DNA from: Bugulina stolonifera
Lineage: Eukaryota; Bryozoa; Gymnolaemata; Cheilostomatida; Bugulidae
Length of the DNA: 64,000 bases
Assembly (NCBI GenBank): GCA_935421135.1
Contig: OW285187.1
Span: 6,138,001-6,202,000, forward strand
Reading direction: 5' to 3'
Below the pieces are notes generated by a model. It did no database searches. It worked only from the letters and a program-made list of their open reading frames with translations, and was not told the DNA's origin. The position numbers and the translations under genes were made by a program. Below, one piece after another: positions 1 to 13,419 of this stretch (the stretch's first letter is position 1; each line of letters begins with the position of its first letter).

Positions 1-46
1 GTAAGGAGACAGCATGCTGGCACTACACGGCTTATGAAATTAACGA

Positions 47-98
47 AAGTTGTCCTCTCTCTTGTATGGATGATATCATGGAAGAGAGAGGACAACTT
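47..98. repeat. Short hairpin with AGTTGTCCTCTCTCT arms
   Basis: Arms of about 16 bp (47-63 and 82-98) are near-perfect reverse complements around an 18-bp loop. Related arms occur at 47345-47390 and 57258-57311, suggesting a miniature dispersed repeat. Confidence 0.7.
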
Positions 99-237
99 CC
101 ACCTCACCTAAAGTTTTCCAACATCACTATACATATAACGTTAGCCTACAAAATTGGTTTATGCATTTTGTTTTACGTATTGGTGGGGAAGCATAGGATG
201 TATATGTTTATACTTGCTCTACTCTACATACATGTAG

Positions 238-1984
238 ATATGTGATGACAGCTGTACCTACGCCTCACCCTACGTTCATCAAGTGGCCTGTCCAAGTCAA
301 TATTGTACTTGGTGGGAAGGAGTATCTAACAGACTCTGTCACAGAACTCATGTCTGGTAAACCACCCAGTAAGATGCAGTTTCCTCTTCTAGTTGAGCAC
401 ATGAGTCAGAGGTTAGTAGTTAGTACATGAGTCAGAGGTTAGTAGTTAGTACATGAGTCAGAGGTTAGTTGTTAGTACATGTACATATATGTGTCTTAGT
501 ACGCAATGTGGTGTATGACATGTACAACGGTGTAGCTTATCATACAGCATACAGGAATAATATTATTAATTAAATGCGCAACTAAACTTGGTAAGATCAA
601 ATAATATAGATTCTTACTGTTATACAGTAATCTTTCATTCAGTATACATGTGCATGTTTATGTAGCAATTGCTGTATTACTATCCCTTTTAGAATTATGT
701 TTATGAGCAAACAAAATTGATGTACACATGCACTAATGTACATATATTTATGCACTAATGTACATGTATGTATTTGTGTATTATTGATTTATTTACAAAA
801 ACAGTTATATAATTGTAATCTACAATATTACATGTAGAATGCCCGAGTTGCAAAAGCGCTATGCTAGTTTTACCAAAAGATCTCAGAGGTTAAACTTCTT
901 ACAAAATCTGGTTACAACAAAGATAAACCCAGACCTAGAGGAGAATCAAGATGAGGTTGTACCCATTAATGTGTATAATTTTGCTACTCATGCACATGTA
1001 CTGTTACACTAAGCACTTGCATGGGATATTTTTCAGGCTAGACATATTTCTGAGCTATATGTGTATTTAAATGTTTTATAACAGATGCTGTTCAGCAAGG
1101 ATGTGATGACAGAGCGAGATAGATCTCCAGATAGCCTTGACCACCATGAGGAAGAGATGCTAGATGAGGAGGATGATGAACCTAAATCTTTCTTTTCTAA
1201 ACTGACGGCATTTTTTGGGTCCATAGCTCTACCTATCAAACCTATTTACGCTATTGCAACTGCTGTATGTTGATGCTGTGTGTTCATTACATGAACATAT
1301 TCACATGCTTTTAATTTAAGCTTATTTGATAATGAATTCAAATTTTATGTTCCATGTATAACAATAACAATTGTAGATTTAGATCCAAAAGCAAAGAGAA
1401 CTATCATAACATGACCCATGGAAATAGCATTGAAGGTATTATTATAACAACAGTTTAAATTTTTAGTTCACAAACCACTTACACATAGTACTTGCACAAT
1501 ATACCTATGCGTACTTCATTATATAATTACCAAGAAGCCCAATAGAAGCACTTATTTTTCACCATTTTATAAGTTTTTAACTGAATTTGCAAAAAAGTAA
1601 ATGATTTTATATTTTTGTGAAGGTAATGAGTGACATTCATACTATGTATAGAGCAGCAATGTGTTTCCATGGTTTATATTTGGTTCACTTGAAGTTCTAC
1701 TTGACCTGAGAGATAAGCCAGGTGCAGTGTTACAAGTACATTTTTGTACATTTAACATGAAATGTGATAATCTTGTTTTCCTCATACTATGTTGTATCTT
1801 ATAAAGAGGGATCTCGGTCAAGAAGCATGACTGGTGGGCCACACACAACCGTACATGTATGTATATTTTTAATTTCTACCTAGAACTCTGTAGCCTAATA
1901 TATGAGTTATTGACAAGGCACTCAGGGTAACAAAGCATCGATATACTTATTCTATTTCTGCAGGGTACTGAGGAAGTAAAGTAA
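238..1984 (+). CDS. Unrecognised acidic protein, 3' part of gene (partial)
   Basis: Three open segments join in phase: 238-411, 838-955 and 1085-1264, flanked by AG acceptors and GT donors. A short last exon, 1964-1984 (GTEEVK then stop), fits the phase but is tentative. The middle part reads SGKPPSKMQFPLLVEHMSQ, then a basic stretch with QKRYASFTKRSQRL, then an acidic stretch EEEMLDEEDDEPKSFF followed by a short hydrophobic segment (FGSIALPIKPIYAIATA). An internal Met lies at 245, but phase 2 entry at 238 suggests an upstream exon outside the window. The first bases of the window (GTAAGG) look like a splice donor, so another exon may end just before base 1. I do not recognise the family and assign no function. 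The third donor lies beside a 26-bp tandem repeat described separately. Confidence 0.5.
401..478. repeat. 26-bp tandem repeat, three copies, spanning a 5' splice site
   Basis: The unit begins ATGAGTCAGAGGTTAGTAGT and repeats with one late T/A change. The first copy contains the exon end (CAGAG) and donor (GTTAGT) of the 238-411 exon, so the splice site itself exists in three tandem copies. Confidence 0.85.
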
Positions 1985-2827
1985 TGGCAAAACCTACTAA
2001 AAAGTCAGCTGGGAGTATTCTGTAACATTCAGAATATACAGTACTTGACTAAAGCTGCCATCTCGTCAAAGAAGAAATGGTGTCAAGTTGTCTCATTGAT
2101 GTTACTTTCTGTATCTTGTAAGCCGCTGTCAACTTTGTGCAAAATATATAAACATTTTTATTGCTATATTAAGCGTTATCATTTTATTTCTCGTAGAATT
2201 AATCTTCTTTGCAAAGGGCTTCACTGCTTTAACTTCTCTGTACAAAATTAATCCGATTCTACATCATCATCACTATCATCAACTGACATCTAATTTAATT
2301 TTGTGATAGCAGTTATTTAATGTAGGAATGAAATGGAATATAACATAATTAGCAATCCTGCTGCTTTATATCCATCCACATAATAAGACATAGGAATAAG
2401 ACATACAATATAATACAGTCATGTAAAATAAAAATTTTCTCTTTGATTGTTGGATACAATATAGAGTTATCTTCTCCAACTAAATGGAGTAAAAGCCGTG
2501 ACCACGTGACATAAATAATGCCCAGCTGATTTTGTTTTTCGATACATGACCTAATAAGCGAAGAAGCCAATTATACAACGAGCATTTGTTTTGTGCTGAG
2601 TACAATAATAAAGGCTCCTATCAAACATTATTTTCTAGTCTCTAGCATTAGAAACATTTATTGAGTTACATTTAGGGCGATATCAACATATGATTGACAC
2701 AAGGGTTATTTTATGGCTCAGCCCACCATCATTTATTATTTATTTTAAATCCTAAATAGTTGGCCTCCGAGGCCATATACAATTTTTCAAAATTACGAAA
2801 GTTCATCCAGCAGACGTCTCTCAGGAG
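1985..2827. other. Intergenic stretch before the F-box gene
   Basis: I see no supported coding segment here. It is AT-rich and probably holds the 3' UTR of the upstream gene and the promoter/5' UTR of the F-box gene. A small palindrome (TGGCCTCCGAGGCCA) sits at about 2760-2774. Confidence 0.5.
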
Positions 2828-5800
2828 ATGAGTAAAAGCAGCCATTTGTTATTGTTTACCAATGGAAATGGCAGCCAGCATCACCACAAGCACTCCAAGA
2901 CAAAGTCTGAGGTAAAATAGGGAGACTGTATTATTTATATGTTATATTATACGTTCAACGCGCTATCCCTATGGTAAATGGGCATTTGAATTTTATTTAT
3001 GAATTATTAAATTATTTATAACTTATTTATATTAATATAAATGTTTTTTTAAATGTCAATGTAATCAGGATGATGCTGTAATTAGACAGATAAAGACTGA
3101 AGGCGCCTGTTTCATCTTTGTTTGGAGGTCCTTTTATTTAGATTAAACAGTCACACTTTGACCCCAGTGAGCCATGCTGATGCTGTTCTACTAACTAACA
3201 TTTTGTTTTTTAGATGTTTGCAGCACACTATCTTATGAGCTAGCTATGGTATTTTATGGTTGCTCACTGTCAGATGTATAGAGACATAGGCATTACTTGT
3301 GAAATATCTGTTTTCGCTTCAGTTTTGTATAAGAATGTGTATATTAGCTATAGGAACCATCTAAAAGCTTTGCATACAAGGAAGATATTTCGAACAATTT
3401 TAAAATGATGAATAATTTGTTTTGAGAAATTGGCATTTGCTTGGTGCATGAGGCAGGATATTTTTTGTTTTTCTGAAGGTAAAATATATGTATGAGTTAC
3501 TTAGAGATTTAACATTTGCAAGTAAAAGATATTTTCAATGTCATATTAAAGTGCCTGATCACAAAAATGACCAGATTAAAAACTGCTATGTTCCCTTCCT
3601 TCATTGAGTTTTTAATCTAGTTACCAGTCTGTGAACAAAATTTATAAAGAAATTTTCATAGTCTCAGATTATTATTATTGCTTGTGCCCTTTAGGCTACT
3701 TCAGTGAACAGTCAGGGGCACCTTAAATTTCTCTACGTTTGCACATAGCGTTCAATGACCAAAGTATGATAACATGGAAAACCAACTGACCCACTGTGGA
3801 AATTCCAATTTCATACGTAATATAGTAATACAGTCATATAGGCTACTTTAGAGAATCCTCTTGTTACCTACAATGTTCTGCTTTTTATAATCCTCATTTT
3901 AGTATTGTAAAAATCAAATATTTAATCGGTAAATGAATTATGAACTTTTAGGTTGAGGTATGTTATGCATGGGGTATTTCATTTCATAGCATGCTCTTGA
4001 GTTTGCAAGTTGAATAATGCCAGTAGTAGTGATGCCAATGTGAATAATGGTGGCTGCTGTGTAACTAGTAATATTTTCAGTATCCGGCCCAAATAGAATA
4101 TTCTCGCTCAAGTGCTGCACCCAACTTCAGCCTATGGCACAAATGATTGAAACTCCCTATTTTTTGTCAGAAGAAAATGAATACACTTTTAGTGTAAACC
4201 ACCAATGGTTTTTATCATGGATTTACTTTTTTTTGCTTGATGTTATGCAACATATTGTAGCTGTCTCAACTATCCTTTGAAAGTGAACCCCTGATCAACA
4301 AAAAGTTGCCAAAGGAACTATTATTAAGGTAAGACAGTCTTTGGTTAGACTTTATACGCAGTTCAGTCGCTGTGTCTCATGGTATATAACTGCTACTAGT
4401 AATGCTACTAGGGAAATGGTACAGTATTACCAAAGCAGAGCTGGGCTTTCAAAGAACCCGTCAGTTCATTTATTGCCTATGATTCAGCGTCACTTTGGTT
4501 TCCTACTATCAGTGGTTTCAATAACATGTACTGTAGGCTAAATGTATACTAATAGGTCTATAGCGCAGCTATTTAGTTATTTGTGTATTTTGGACTTTGT
4601 TGTATTTTGTTGGATAATTTCCAGTTTGAAATTGGTTAGCAACCAGCTAATTATAGTCAACTTGATGCCATGATACATAAAGTTGGAGACTTGGTATGCC
4701 AACTCGTTTGCCTTTTGTTTATAATTATGTTGTATTCAACTAATAACATACCCTACCCTTTTCACCACACTGCCATTCAGTTTTTTTAAAGAGAGTTCTG
4801 GCTAATCTGATAATCTGATAATCTTGTTACATTGCTGTGATGAATACTGTAGTCTATGCCCTCTACAAGAATTGGTGTGTACTGTACATTGTATCTATCT
4901 GTTACTGAATTTACTTTAAATTGTGGGCCATTCTAATGCAAAATAATACCCAGTGGAAATTGAGCAACCCCAGACATTGTTTCCACCTCTCAACCATCTC
5001 TTGAACTTATAAAAAATAAAATGTAGATAACTCAACAATGTGTTGTCCACAAAAACCTTTTTTCTTCTGTTATCAACATTCTAATTACTAGGATTTGCTA
5101 TTACTGAAAGACCATGTGGTGGGGAGTTATCAGTTTACAAAGATACAACCTGTATTATAATAACACACATTGTTCAGCTGCATTCAAAACAAAGAACTTA
5201 CACAAAGAAACACCTTGCTGTCCTCAAAATTAATGATTATTCATAACATTATTCACAGGCTATAATAATTATATTATACATGTACATACCCTGTGATCAT
5301 GATATGTCACTGATGGTACTCTTCCTAACTTGAACCAGAGCTCAATGGCTCTGACTTGAACCAGTAGTTAATTGCTAATGGCACTCCTTTGTGTTAGTTC
5401 AAAGCTTTTCAAGTAAACTTTGAAGTGAGTTGATATTACAGGGTTTATGATGAAGTGACCAACACTTGATTGAATGTGGGTCCCTATAAAGCAATGAGCA
5501 GTGCATGCTTGTTATCTACATGTGGTTCCTTCATTTTTAATTTCATACAGATGAACAAAATGGGAAAGATATTATACATGCATGTGCAAGAAATCTCCAA
5601 TTTGGAGATATCCAGTACTTGCTAAAGTCGACAGAAATTGTGCATTGCAAATTTTTCCAAGCTGATTATACAGAATCTTAAATTGCGATTATTTCTTTTA
5701 CTCCAGCTGAAAATTAGCTGTTCACGGTAATTATTTGCATGGCTAACAGTAAAGGGCTACATGTAAATCTACACCATGAACTTGAATCGGGTGTACATTA

Positions 5801-8800
5801 AAATTAGTTATGAGATGTTCAGTGTTGTTATTCTAATTGTAGAATATTCTCCTATCTGGACGTGGTGACACTATGTAGATGTGCCCAGGTATCAAAGGTA
5901 AGTCTAGTACTATAATTATACATGTATGTTATTGTGAGTAAGTCTAGTACTATAATTATACATGTATATTATTGTGAGTAGTAGGGAAGATGCTGGTACT
6001 ACGGGCATATTAATGTAATTCGTAACACGATATACATGTACCTAGACCCTCATGTACATAGCTAGCTATGTGTAATGTGCATGTAGGCCTACATGTTATA
6101 TATTCAAATGTATAATCTAATTTCATATTCATTTAGTATTGGAATATATTGGCGTTAGATGGAAGCAACTGGCAGTATGTTGATTTGTTTGACTTTCAAC
6201 TTGACATAGAAGGTCCTGTGATAGACAATCTTTCGAGCAGGTTTGGAGGATTTCTCAAGTCTTTGGATTTGGAAGACTGTAAAAGTGTAGCAGATTCTTC
6301 ATTGAGGTGAGCAGGAAGTGGGTGGCAGTGTTATAATATGTTGACATATTATAACCTTTCGTCTACGATGGCATAATATGTTCACAGGCTTTAGTTTACG
6401 AGGGCATAATGGTCCAGCAGTTAATAGTGGCAGCATCTGATATCTTCACCTGAATACTTGCCTTAGTGGCTTATTCATCTTAGAAGGCATCTTGGGCATC
6501 ATTGTAGATAAAACTAGATTTGATTCGTCTAATTTGTTTAGAAATATACTTGAAAGCTTTTAATTTTTTTCTTTATTTGTAAAATGTTTACATAATATAC
6601 AATATAAGAGGTTTCTCCTACAGTAAGCTACTAATTTCTGACTGACAGCTTGTATATTTATCAAGTGATAAATTATTATATGCATATTTTACAGCTTAGC
6701 CATAAGTTGACATGAAGCCAACTATATGTATTTATAATTTATGGAGATATGTTGAGTTATATTTGTTTATAGGACTCTTGCCCAGCACTGCCCTTCTATA
6801 GAGATACTCATTCTAAAAGGATGTCAGAAAATATCGACACTGTAAGTATAAGCCTAACTTGTTATATGTCTATATACATGTATTACTAGCATTGTTATAT
6901 ATCTATATGCTTGTAGAGGACACACATGTATTACTAGCATTGTTATATATCTATATGCTTGTAGATACATGTATACATGTATTACTAGCATTGTTCAAGG
7001 TATATGATAGTTATCATATACGTAGTTTCTGATGGTAGACAACATTTGGTATTATTATTGAATTCCTAGTTTTCTAACTATTGATTTACTATTGATATGA
7101 GGAACATATAATAAGCTAATAACATTCCCTATTGGCCAATAGTACTAATAGTACAAACTCGAAGTAGGAACTCTGTTTCAATGAGATATAAAGTTGGAGT
7201 TGTGTGTCCAGGACTTGTCTGAATCTGGGAAAAATGTGTCAGAGGCTACGCAGACTAAATCTCGAATCTTGTGTCAAAGTAAATGATGATGGATTAATAG
7301 CCATCGGGTAAGTGATTCTACTGCCATCTTTGTTTAGCTCACTGTGCTTAGCAACCAACTACCTTGAGTCCTTGACACTTGTAGGAGCTTGTAGATTTAA
7401 TGACTTATAAGAACTAATTTGCATGTTGGGCAATCGAATAAACGATAAAATAATTTCAGTGTAGCTTTACATTGTGAGTGTGAGTATTGTAACATCATTC
7501 GCTTTTTACACTGGGCAGGTAAATTCACTTTACAATTTTAGTGTGATGGGCAGTTTATGTCTTGTGTTAGATTAGTAGGTTAGTTATACAGTACATCTGT
7601 ACCATGATTTAATGTTGTATAGTGTATAAATATACAGTGCATGGAGGCCGAGGGCATCGTCTCACTATACAGTAGGCCTATACATGTTTTATCTAGAGAG
7701 GTCTAGCTTTGAATGAATTATGACATGCCTGTGTGTTTATAATTAGGCTAAACCAGATTATCCAAACAATAATAAACATTGGTAGATTTAGAAATTAGTG
7801 TTCAATTCCTCAGTTTTTACACTTTTACATATAAGATGAGTATTGTTGAAGAAGTCAAGAAATATGTGCTACCAGGGTCCTGGTGGTATGTGCCCACTAT
7901 AAGTACCTATCATGTAAAAGCATTGTACAGTCAGGCCTGTAGATTATACTTTCTATGATTATACAGCAATGGCTGTCCTAACCTGGAGTCCCTAAATATT
8001 TCATGGTGCCACAAAGTAAGGAATGAGGGAGTGATCGCCATATCCAAATCATGCACAAAACTAAAACATATTTGTTGTAAAGGGTGCTCTGAGGTAAGCT
8101 ATACTAATACAGGCTACAGTTTACATTTGTATGTAGTAGATGTACATGTAGTTCACCCCTGGCTTGGGGTCAATATCAGCATGACATGGTCTATATCCAA
8201 CACTTTATTATCCCAATATCTGATACCAATGTATAGTATTTATATAGGGTATATAATTTTTTTTAAATTATAGGGTATATAGGGTTATATAAGGTATATA
8301 GGGTACATAGGGTTATATAGGGTTATATAGGGTATAACTGTTATTGTGCTGAACAGAGCTGTAGTACAGTAATATACTCTGTAGACTACAGCCTACAATA
8401 AACTCGTATATCGTACCAATAACATTCTATGTATTTGCAGTCATCAATTTGTATGTTTACAATATGTAATATGGCATGTACTTGAAATCTCATTTTCTTT
8501 TGTGAACTTTGCAACTCTTATTTATGTACAGCTTGTTATTCTACATACTTGTAGATGCAGTTGTTTAGGTGTTAACGTTCAGTGACAACATAGAAGTCTA
8601 TGAGTGACGTCACAGCATCTATGAAAGTTGTATCCCCCTTATGTACCACTCTGTATTTTATGGTTATAATTTTAGCTAACTGATGATTTTATATATTCCT
8701 TGGCTGAAAACTGTCCTCAACTCAGATCACTTAACATTCATTCTTTGGTGGTGAGTAGACAACTATAATTACGATCCCATCTGCTCATTATGAATGTGAG

Positions 8801-11800
8801 AGTTCTTAAGGCTTGGCTACACAAGAGGCCGATTGTTCTTTTTCGGCCTTCGGAGCCTTGTTCTAGACTCTAGAGGAAATCGGCATGCTTTTTGCTCGGC
8901 TATGCAAAGACCAACATGTTGGTCTTTTTGGTCCACGACATCACGGAGCCTGTGGTGATTGGTTAATCTTAGATACAACGACTCCAATTATATAATTTAT
9001 TAAAAAACAGCTTTTGTTATTGGCTGGATATTAATCAGGGCCACTAGTGGACTGGTACCATGCATTGCCTATAGAGCCATGCCAACGAACAACGCAATTG
9101 CTCCAGCGAAACTAATGGCCTCTCGTGTACCCGAGCCTTTTCTAGCCATATGTTTGGAAACTTCATTAAAATGTATATACATGAAAGTTGAGGCTAGACA
9201 ACTCCAACTACCCGTGCTGTTGAGCCATTGTTATTACTGACTGGTTGGTGTTGGAGGAGTCACATGACTACAGATATAATACAGGAAGATGTTACTGTGA
9301 TAGATATGGTTACAGTGCATATATTTATTGCAGAAAGTCACAGACATAGCCTTGAAAACTTTGTGTGAGAGTTGTCCTGACATTGTGTACTTCTGTGTAT
9401 CAAGATGCGTACGACTAGTTGACACAACACTTATAGCTTTAGGCAATAACTGTCGCCATCTTAGAACTTTAGAGGCTGCCTGCTGCTCATATTTCACTGA
9501 TACAGGCTTCAAAATTCTTGCTCAGGTAGGTCGTGCAATGCGTAGTAGTATTAAATAAGTGATTACTAACAGCTAACCTGCAGTTGTGTACATGTATGAT
9601 TCAGTGTAGGGTGACGACGTATAATAACGAGTCTGTTTACTTTAATCATAATCAATATTATTGATGTAGCAGAAAATACAATCCATTTACAATTAATTAA
9701 ATATTTGTATAGTTGCTTGTCACACTATTTTGATGGAAGATATGCTATTAATCTTGTCTGGGTATTCATATTTAGAACTGTCCAGAACTCGAGAAGATGG
9801 ATTTGGAGGAGTGCATGGCTGTAAGTATAGCTACTGTGATGGTATATAACTTCTGTAGCAGTATGTCATTTTCATATACTGCTACATACATACATACATA
9901 CTGCTCTATACCTATATGTATCTGATAGAAATTTGTGAGAAAGAACTTCCTGTCCTACAGCAAGAATGTGTGGGGTTTGAATTCGCGAGTCTCCAAAACA
10001 CGCTCCCTTTATAGTTTTCTGTTCTGTCTAGGTATAAATATTATCCATGCATGTATGTCAGTATTACTGATTGTAATATGCCCTGTTGTAGATCACCGAT
10101 TTGACATTACAGTATCTGGCCATTGGATGTCCCAATCTACAAAGCTTGGTAAGGTTTAGTACTGTACTTATTTGTGGTTATATTGGGTCCATATTTGGAA
10201 AGGGAACTGGAACTTTGAACTACATGTATATAACATGCAGTAGAACTTGGATACCTCAGCCTCCTCCATAAGGTCCTTGCCTGGGCAAAGATAATTGATT
10301 TTAGCTCTTATAACTCGGACTATTTTTACTGGTCCCCTGAAGTCTGAGTGTACGAGTATATGTGTACATTTCAGTTCACTTTCTTTCCTCCAACATGCAA
10401 GCTTAAACTAATCAAGATAAAACTAACCAATCATATGGCGAATGCACATTTGTTGGGGCTATTGTATGTTATATATCCCTAGCAACACCACACCACTTCC
10501 ACTGGATTGTTCGATGAATTCAGAGTTGTCTGCTCCTATCTATGTACTATATTCTATAAAGCTTAGGCCACACTACAGCGAATTTTCTTGTGAATAGCGA
10601 ATTTTGGCCAAAGGCGAATTCGCAAATTAGAATCGAGCGTGCCACACTGCAAAAGCTATAAGCGAATTCGCTTTGTGGACGATTTGATTTCACCCAATGA
10701 GGGATCAAAAACTATTATCCCCGGTTACGTTTCTCATTCACTGCAGAACTAGAACTCCGAAAAATGTAAAATAAAATTATAATTAAATTAGAATAAAATA
10801 TAATAATTATTCTATTCTTACTTTTATTCGTTTTACACAATTCTTGCAAACGGAAGTATTTATTTTATTCATCAGTTAAAATAAATATTTTAATATAATA
10901 ATTTAAACTCATGATTGATTGAAAATCCGTGTCTCTGAACACGTGACAGTAACGTGACAAGAAAAAATGGGCCAATCACAAATTAGCGAGTTGCGAATTA
11001 GCTGATTCAACCCAGCTAATGCGAAATCGCATGTTTTCTGCAAATTCGCACAAAATTTGCGATTTTGCGAATTCGCCACTGGCCAAAATTCGCTTTTTGC
11101 TAAAAATTCGCTGCAGTGTGGCCTACGCATAATGCTGTTGAAATAAATATAGCAAACACATTAGAAATGTATGTATATTGTTGTGTCGAATTGCTTACAC
11201 AAACAGACACAAAACACACCACTTGGATAGTATATAACCAATCTGCAGCTCTCTTTTGTATGCCCTACGTTTATTCTTTCCTCCATATCACCAACAAGGA
11301 TATAACATGCACTGTATAGTATATATATACATCATATTCTAATCAATCACCATGTTTGAACTTTCAGAGCCTTTCTCATTGTGAACTGCTGACAGATTCT
11401 GGCATTTATCACATTGGCCAAAACCTTGCTGCCAACGAGAAACTTAGTGTATTAGAGCTAGACAACTGTCCATTGATATCAGATGCCTCTTTAGAACATT
11501 TACGTGCATGTACGGCCCTGAAGAGGCTAGAACTATATGACTGCCAACTTATATCCAAGCCCGGCATTCGCAGGCTGAAGGTACACAAATGCTAACGTTA
11601 ACAATATCATTGTCAACTTGATAGTTATTCTCCTTGAACAATCTGTTGAAGAAATAATCTAAAGTCTAACAGTTGAGACGTTTTCATATCACTATTGTGG
11701 TAATAGCGTTAGTGCAGTATTAGATGTAAAAGGGTAATAATTATCAAACTCATCATAATATGTTATTATATTTTTGTGGTGTTCTCATCGACATTCTCAA

Positions 11801-11959
11801 TGTGGATGCATACATTAGATTATTAAATGTAAATTATCCTAACTGTTGCAGAGCCATTTACCAAACGTGCTGATTCACGCATACTTCGCCCCAGCAACAC
11901 CTCCACAGCAGTCAGAGGCAAGACGGCAGCGGTACTGTAGATGCTGTGTAATCCTGTGA
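2828..11959 (+). CDS. FBXL20: F-box/LRR protein, FBXL20/FBXL2 type, complete
   Basis: Predicted substrate-recognition subunit of an SCF (SKP1-CUL1-F-box) ubiquitin ligase. Exons: 2828-2911, 4261-4328, 5843-5897, 6137-6306, 6773-6841, 7212-7307, 7967-8093, 8676-8750, 9334-9525, 9776-9820, 10092-10148, 11368-11580, 11852-11959; all phases agree and give about 452 aa (human FBXL20 is 436). The F-box reads NKKLPKELLLRIFSYLDVV then LCRCAQVSKYWNILALDGSN, almost identical to FBXL20. About eleven cysteine-containing LRRs follow (for example LNISWCHKVRNEGV). The C-terminus AYFAPATPPQQ...RYCRCCVIL ends in CVIL, a CaaX box of geranylgeranylation type, as in FBXL2/FBXL20, implying membrane anchoring. The first 28-residue exon is poorly conserved and its ATG is less certain. 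Orthology to FBXL20 versus FBXL2 cannot be separated here. Confidence 0.95.
5898..5977. repeat. 40-bp tandem duplication beginning exactly at a splice donor
   Basis: GTAAGTCTAGTACTATAATT starts at 5898, immediately after the F-box exon, and again at 5938, with one difference over 40 bp. The second copy carries its own GTAAGT. Confidence 0.85.
6877..6996. repeat. Intronic tandem repeat, about 47-bp period, 2.5 copies
   Basis: The ACATGTATTACTAGCATTGT block followed by TATATATCTATATGCTTGTAG occurs at 6877-6917 and 6924-6964, with a partial third copy from 6976. It lies in the intron after the fifth F-box gene exon. Confidence 0.8.
8240..8337. repeat. Degenerate TATAGGGT-type simple repeat
   Basis: Irregular tandem runs of TATAGGGTATATAGGGTTATA in an F-box gene intron. 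It superficially resembles telomeric GGGTTA but the units are irregular. Confidence 0.75.
8812..9137. mobile_element. MITE-like element with 21-bp terminal inverted repeats
   Basis: The left end GGCTTGGCTACACAAGAGGC pairs with the right end, whose reverse complement begins GGCTCGGGTACACGAGAGGC. It is about 326 bp, non-coding, in the intron between F-box exons 8 and 9. No clear target duplication was identified, so the superfamily is open. Confidence 0.7.
10566..11123. mobile_element. MITE-like element with TA target duplication
   Basis: Terminal inverted repeats GGCCACACTACAGCGAATTT (left) and the reverse complement GGCCACACTGCAGCGAATTT (right) bound a 558-bp non-coding element full of GCGAATTCG-type inverted subrepeats. 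TA flanks both ends (10564-10565 and 11124-11125). It sits in the intron before F-box exon 12. Confidence 0.8.
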
Positions 11960-13419
11960 GAACACACTCGTCCAGTCTCACTTGGTCACAGCGCTGGCTA
12001 GGTCAACAGGTCTCTTCCTCTGACCCAGAAGTGTTTCCAACAGCAAACGTGGGTAGATTTACTGATATTTACCATGTGTTTCGAAACAAGCTTCTTTTCC
12101 AGTTTACAAGAATTTCAGATTAAGAGTTATTATGTGCTTGTCAGATCTTTTACCTAGTCATGTGCTATATTTATAGATACACAGTGTATATTTATCTTGA
12201 ACATTGGTGATGACTAACCAATGTTTCTGCTTGAAAATTTTGTGCGATATTTTATTAGTATTTTACTCTATCGTTGTGCAGCAATTCATTATTATTATTA
12301 ATATTATATGACTTTATCCTTAGAAGAGTGCTGACTTCTATTGTAGGTATAATAAGTATTATATCTATGAACTATATTATCTTAATCATTAGGAAATGTT
12401 ACTAATATTTGGGTTCTATAAATCAAAAGTTTGGATTGTCAGTCTTCAGTAATCACACAGAAATGATTCAGGGACTTGAACAAAATCTTAATGCAATAGC
12501 TAGTAGCCCAAGAGTAGTGGATGGCAAGAAATATGCAACTTTAAATTTAAACATGGAAGATTTAAAGTAGTACTAGACGCATTTTTTATTCTTATTCTTT
12601 ATATTTTGATACTAATCCTAGTATCATCGTCAGAGAAAGTTTATTTTTCTTTGATGATATTAGAACTAAGAATATAAGAAATAAAAAATGGGTATAGTAC
12701 TATTTTATGAAGTAAAATTCCTTATCCACACCAATGTCTTCGATTAGAGCTCTACAATATGTAATTTATGTTAGTGTTGTGTTGCATATACATGTACATT
12801 GTATATGCATGTTCAACAGTATTTGTGGTCATCAATGTCCTTGCCTTCCCCTATCCTTGGAGCTACTTAAAAAACAGTTCTATTTGATTCAAGCTAAAAT
12901 TTAAAAACCTTTCTGGATATTCTATTATTATAACATTCCTACATGATGTTGGACCACCAGAACAACAGAACTATATATAAATAGTGCAATTTGGCTTCTT
13001 TCAACATGTTTCTGCCGAGTTGCTTTGCTATTAGACAGCCTTCAACACAACAATTTATTCATATTTTTACAAGTCATTTTTATTTATTTTAATATCCATT
13101 TACTGGTAGCATACTCACAGTGCATTCTTATATTCATAATAAAACATTTCAAAAGTTCAAAACTTATCCTTTACTTGTTGGCAGTTTGTGTTCTATTTCA
13201 AAACCTAAGAGTACCTGTTTTTTTAGATAATGTCACATAAATGCCATACATCAGTTCTACCATAACCAATTTCAACCACAAATGTTACTTGCCATACAAT
13301 TGTACATGTAGATGGAATGGTGGTTGCAGGCAAAAGCAACAAGGGCAAAGCCTGATCTGTTACACCAATATTGGAATAGCACTTCAACATTACCAAAAAA
13401 GCAATACATTATTTTACAT
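11960..13419. other. 3' UTR/intergenic between two convergent genes
   Basis: No supported exon. It should contain the 3' UTRs of the F-box gene (plus) and delta-tubulin (minus). One MITE-like inverted repeat lies at 12569-12701. Confidence 0.6.
12569..12701. mobile_element. 133-bp inverted-repeat (MITE-like) element
   Basis: The left end AGTACTAGACGCATTTTTTA matches the reverse complement of the right end, AGTACTATACCCATTTTTTA, and the similarity continues inward for about 30 bp. Non-coding. Confidence 0.75.

Noticed and set aside
8240..8337. Interstitial telomere (GGGTTA) array
   Set aside because: Units are irregular TATAGGGT mixtures, not a consistent hexamer.
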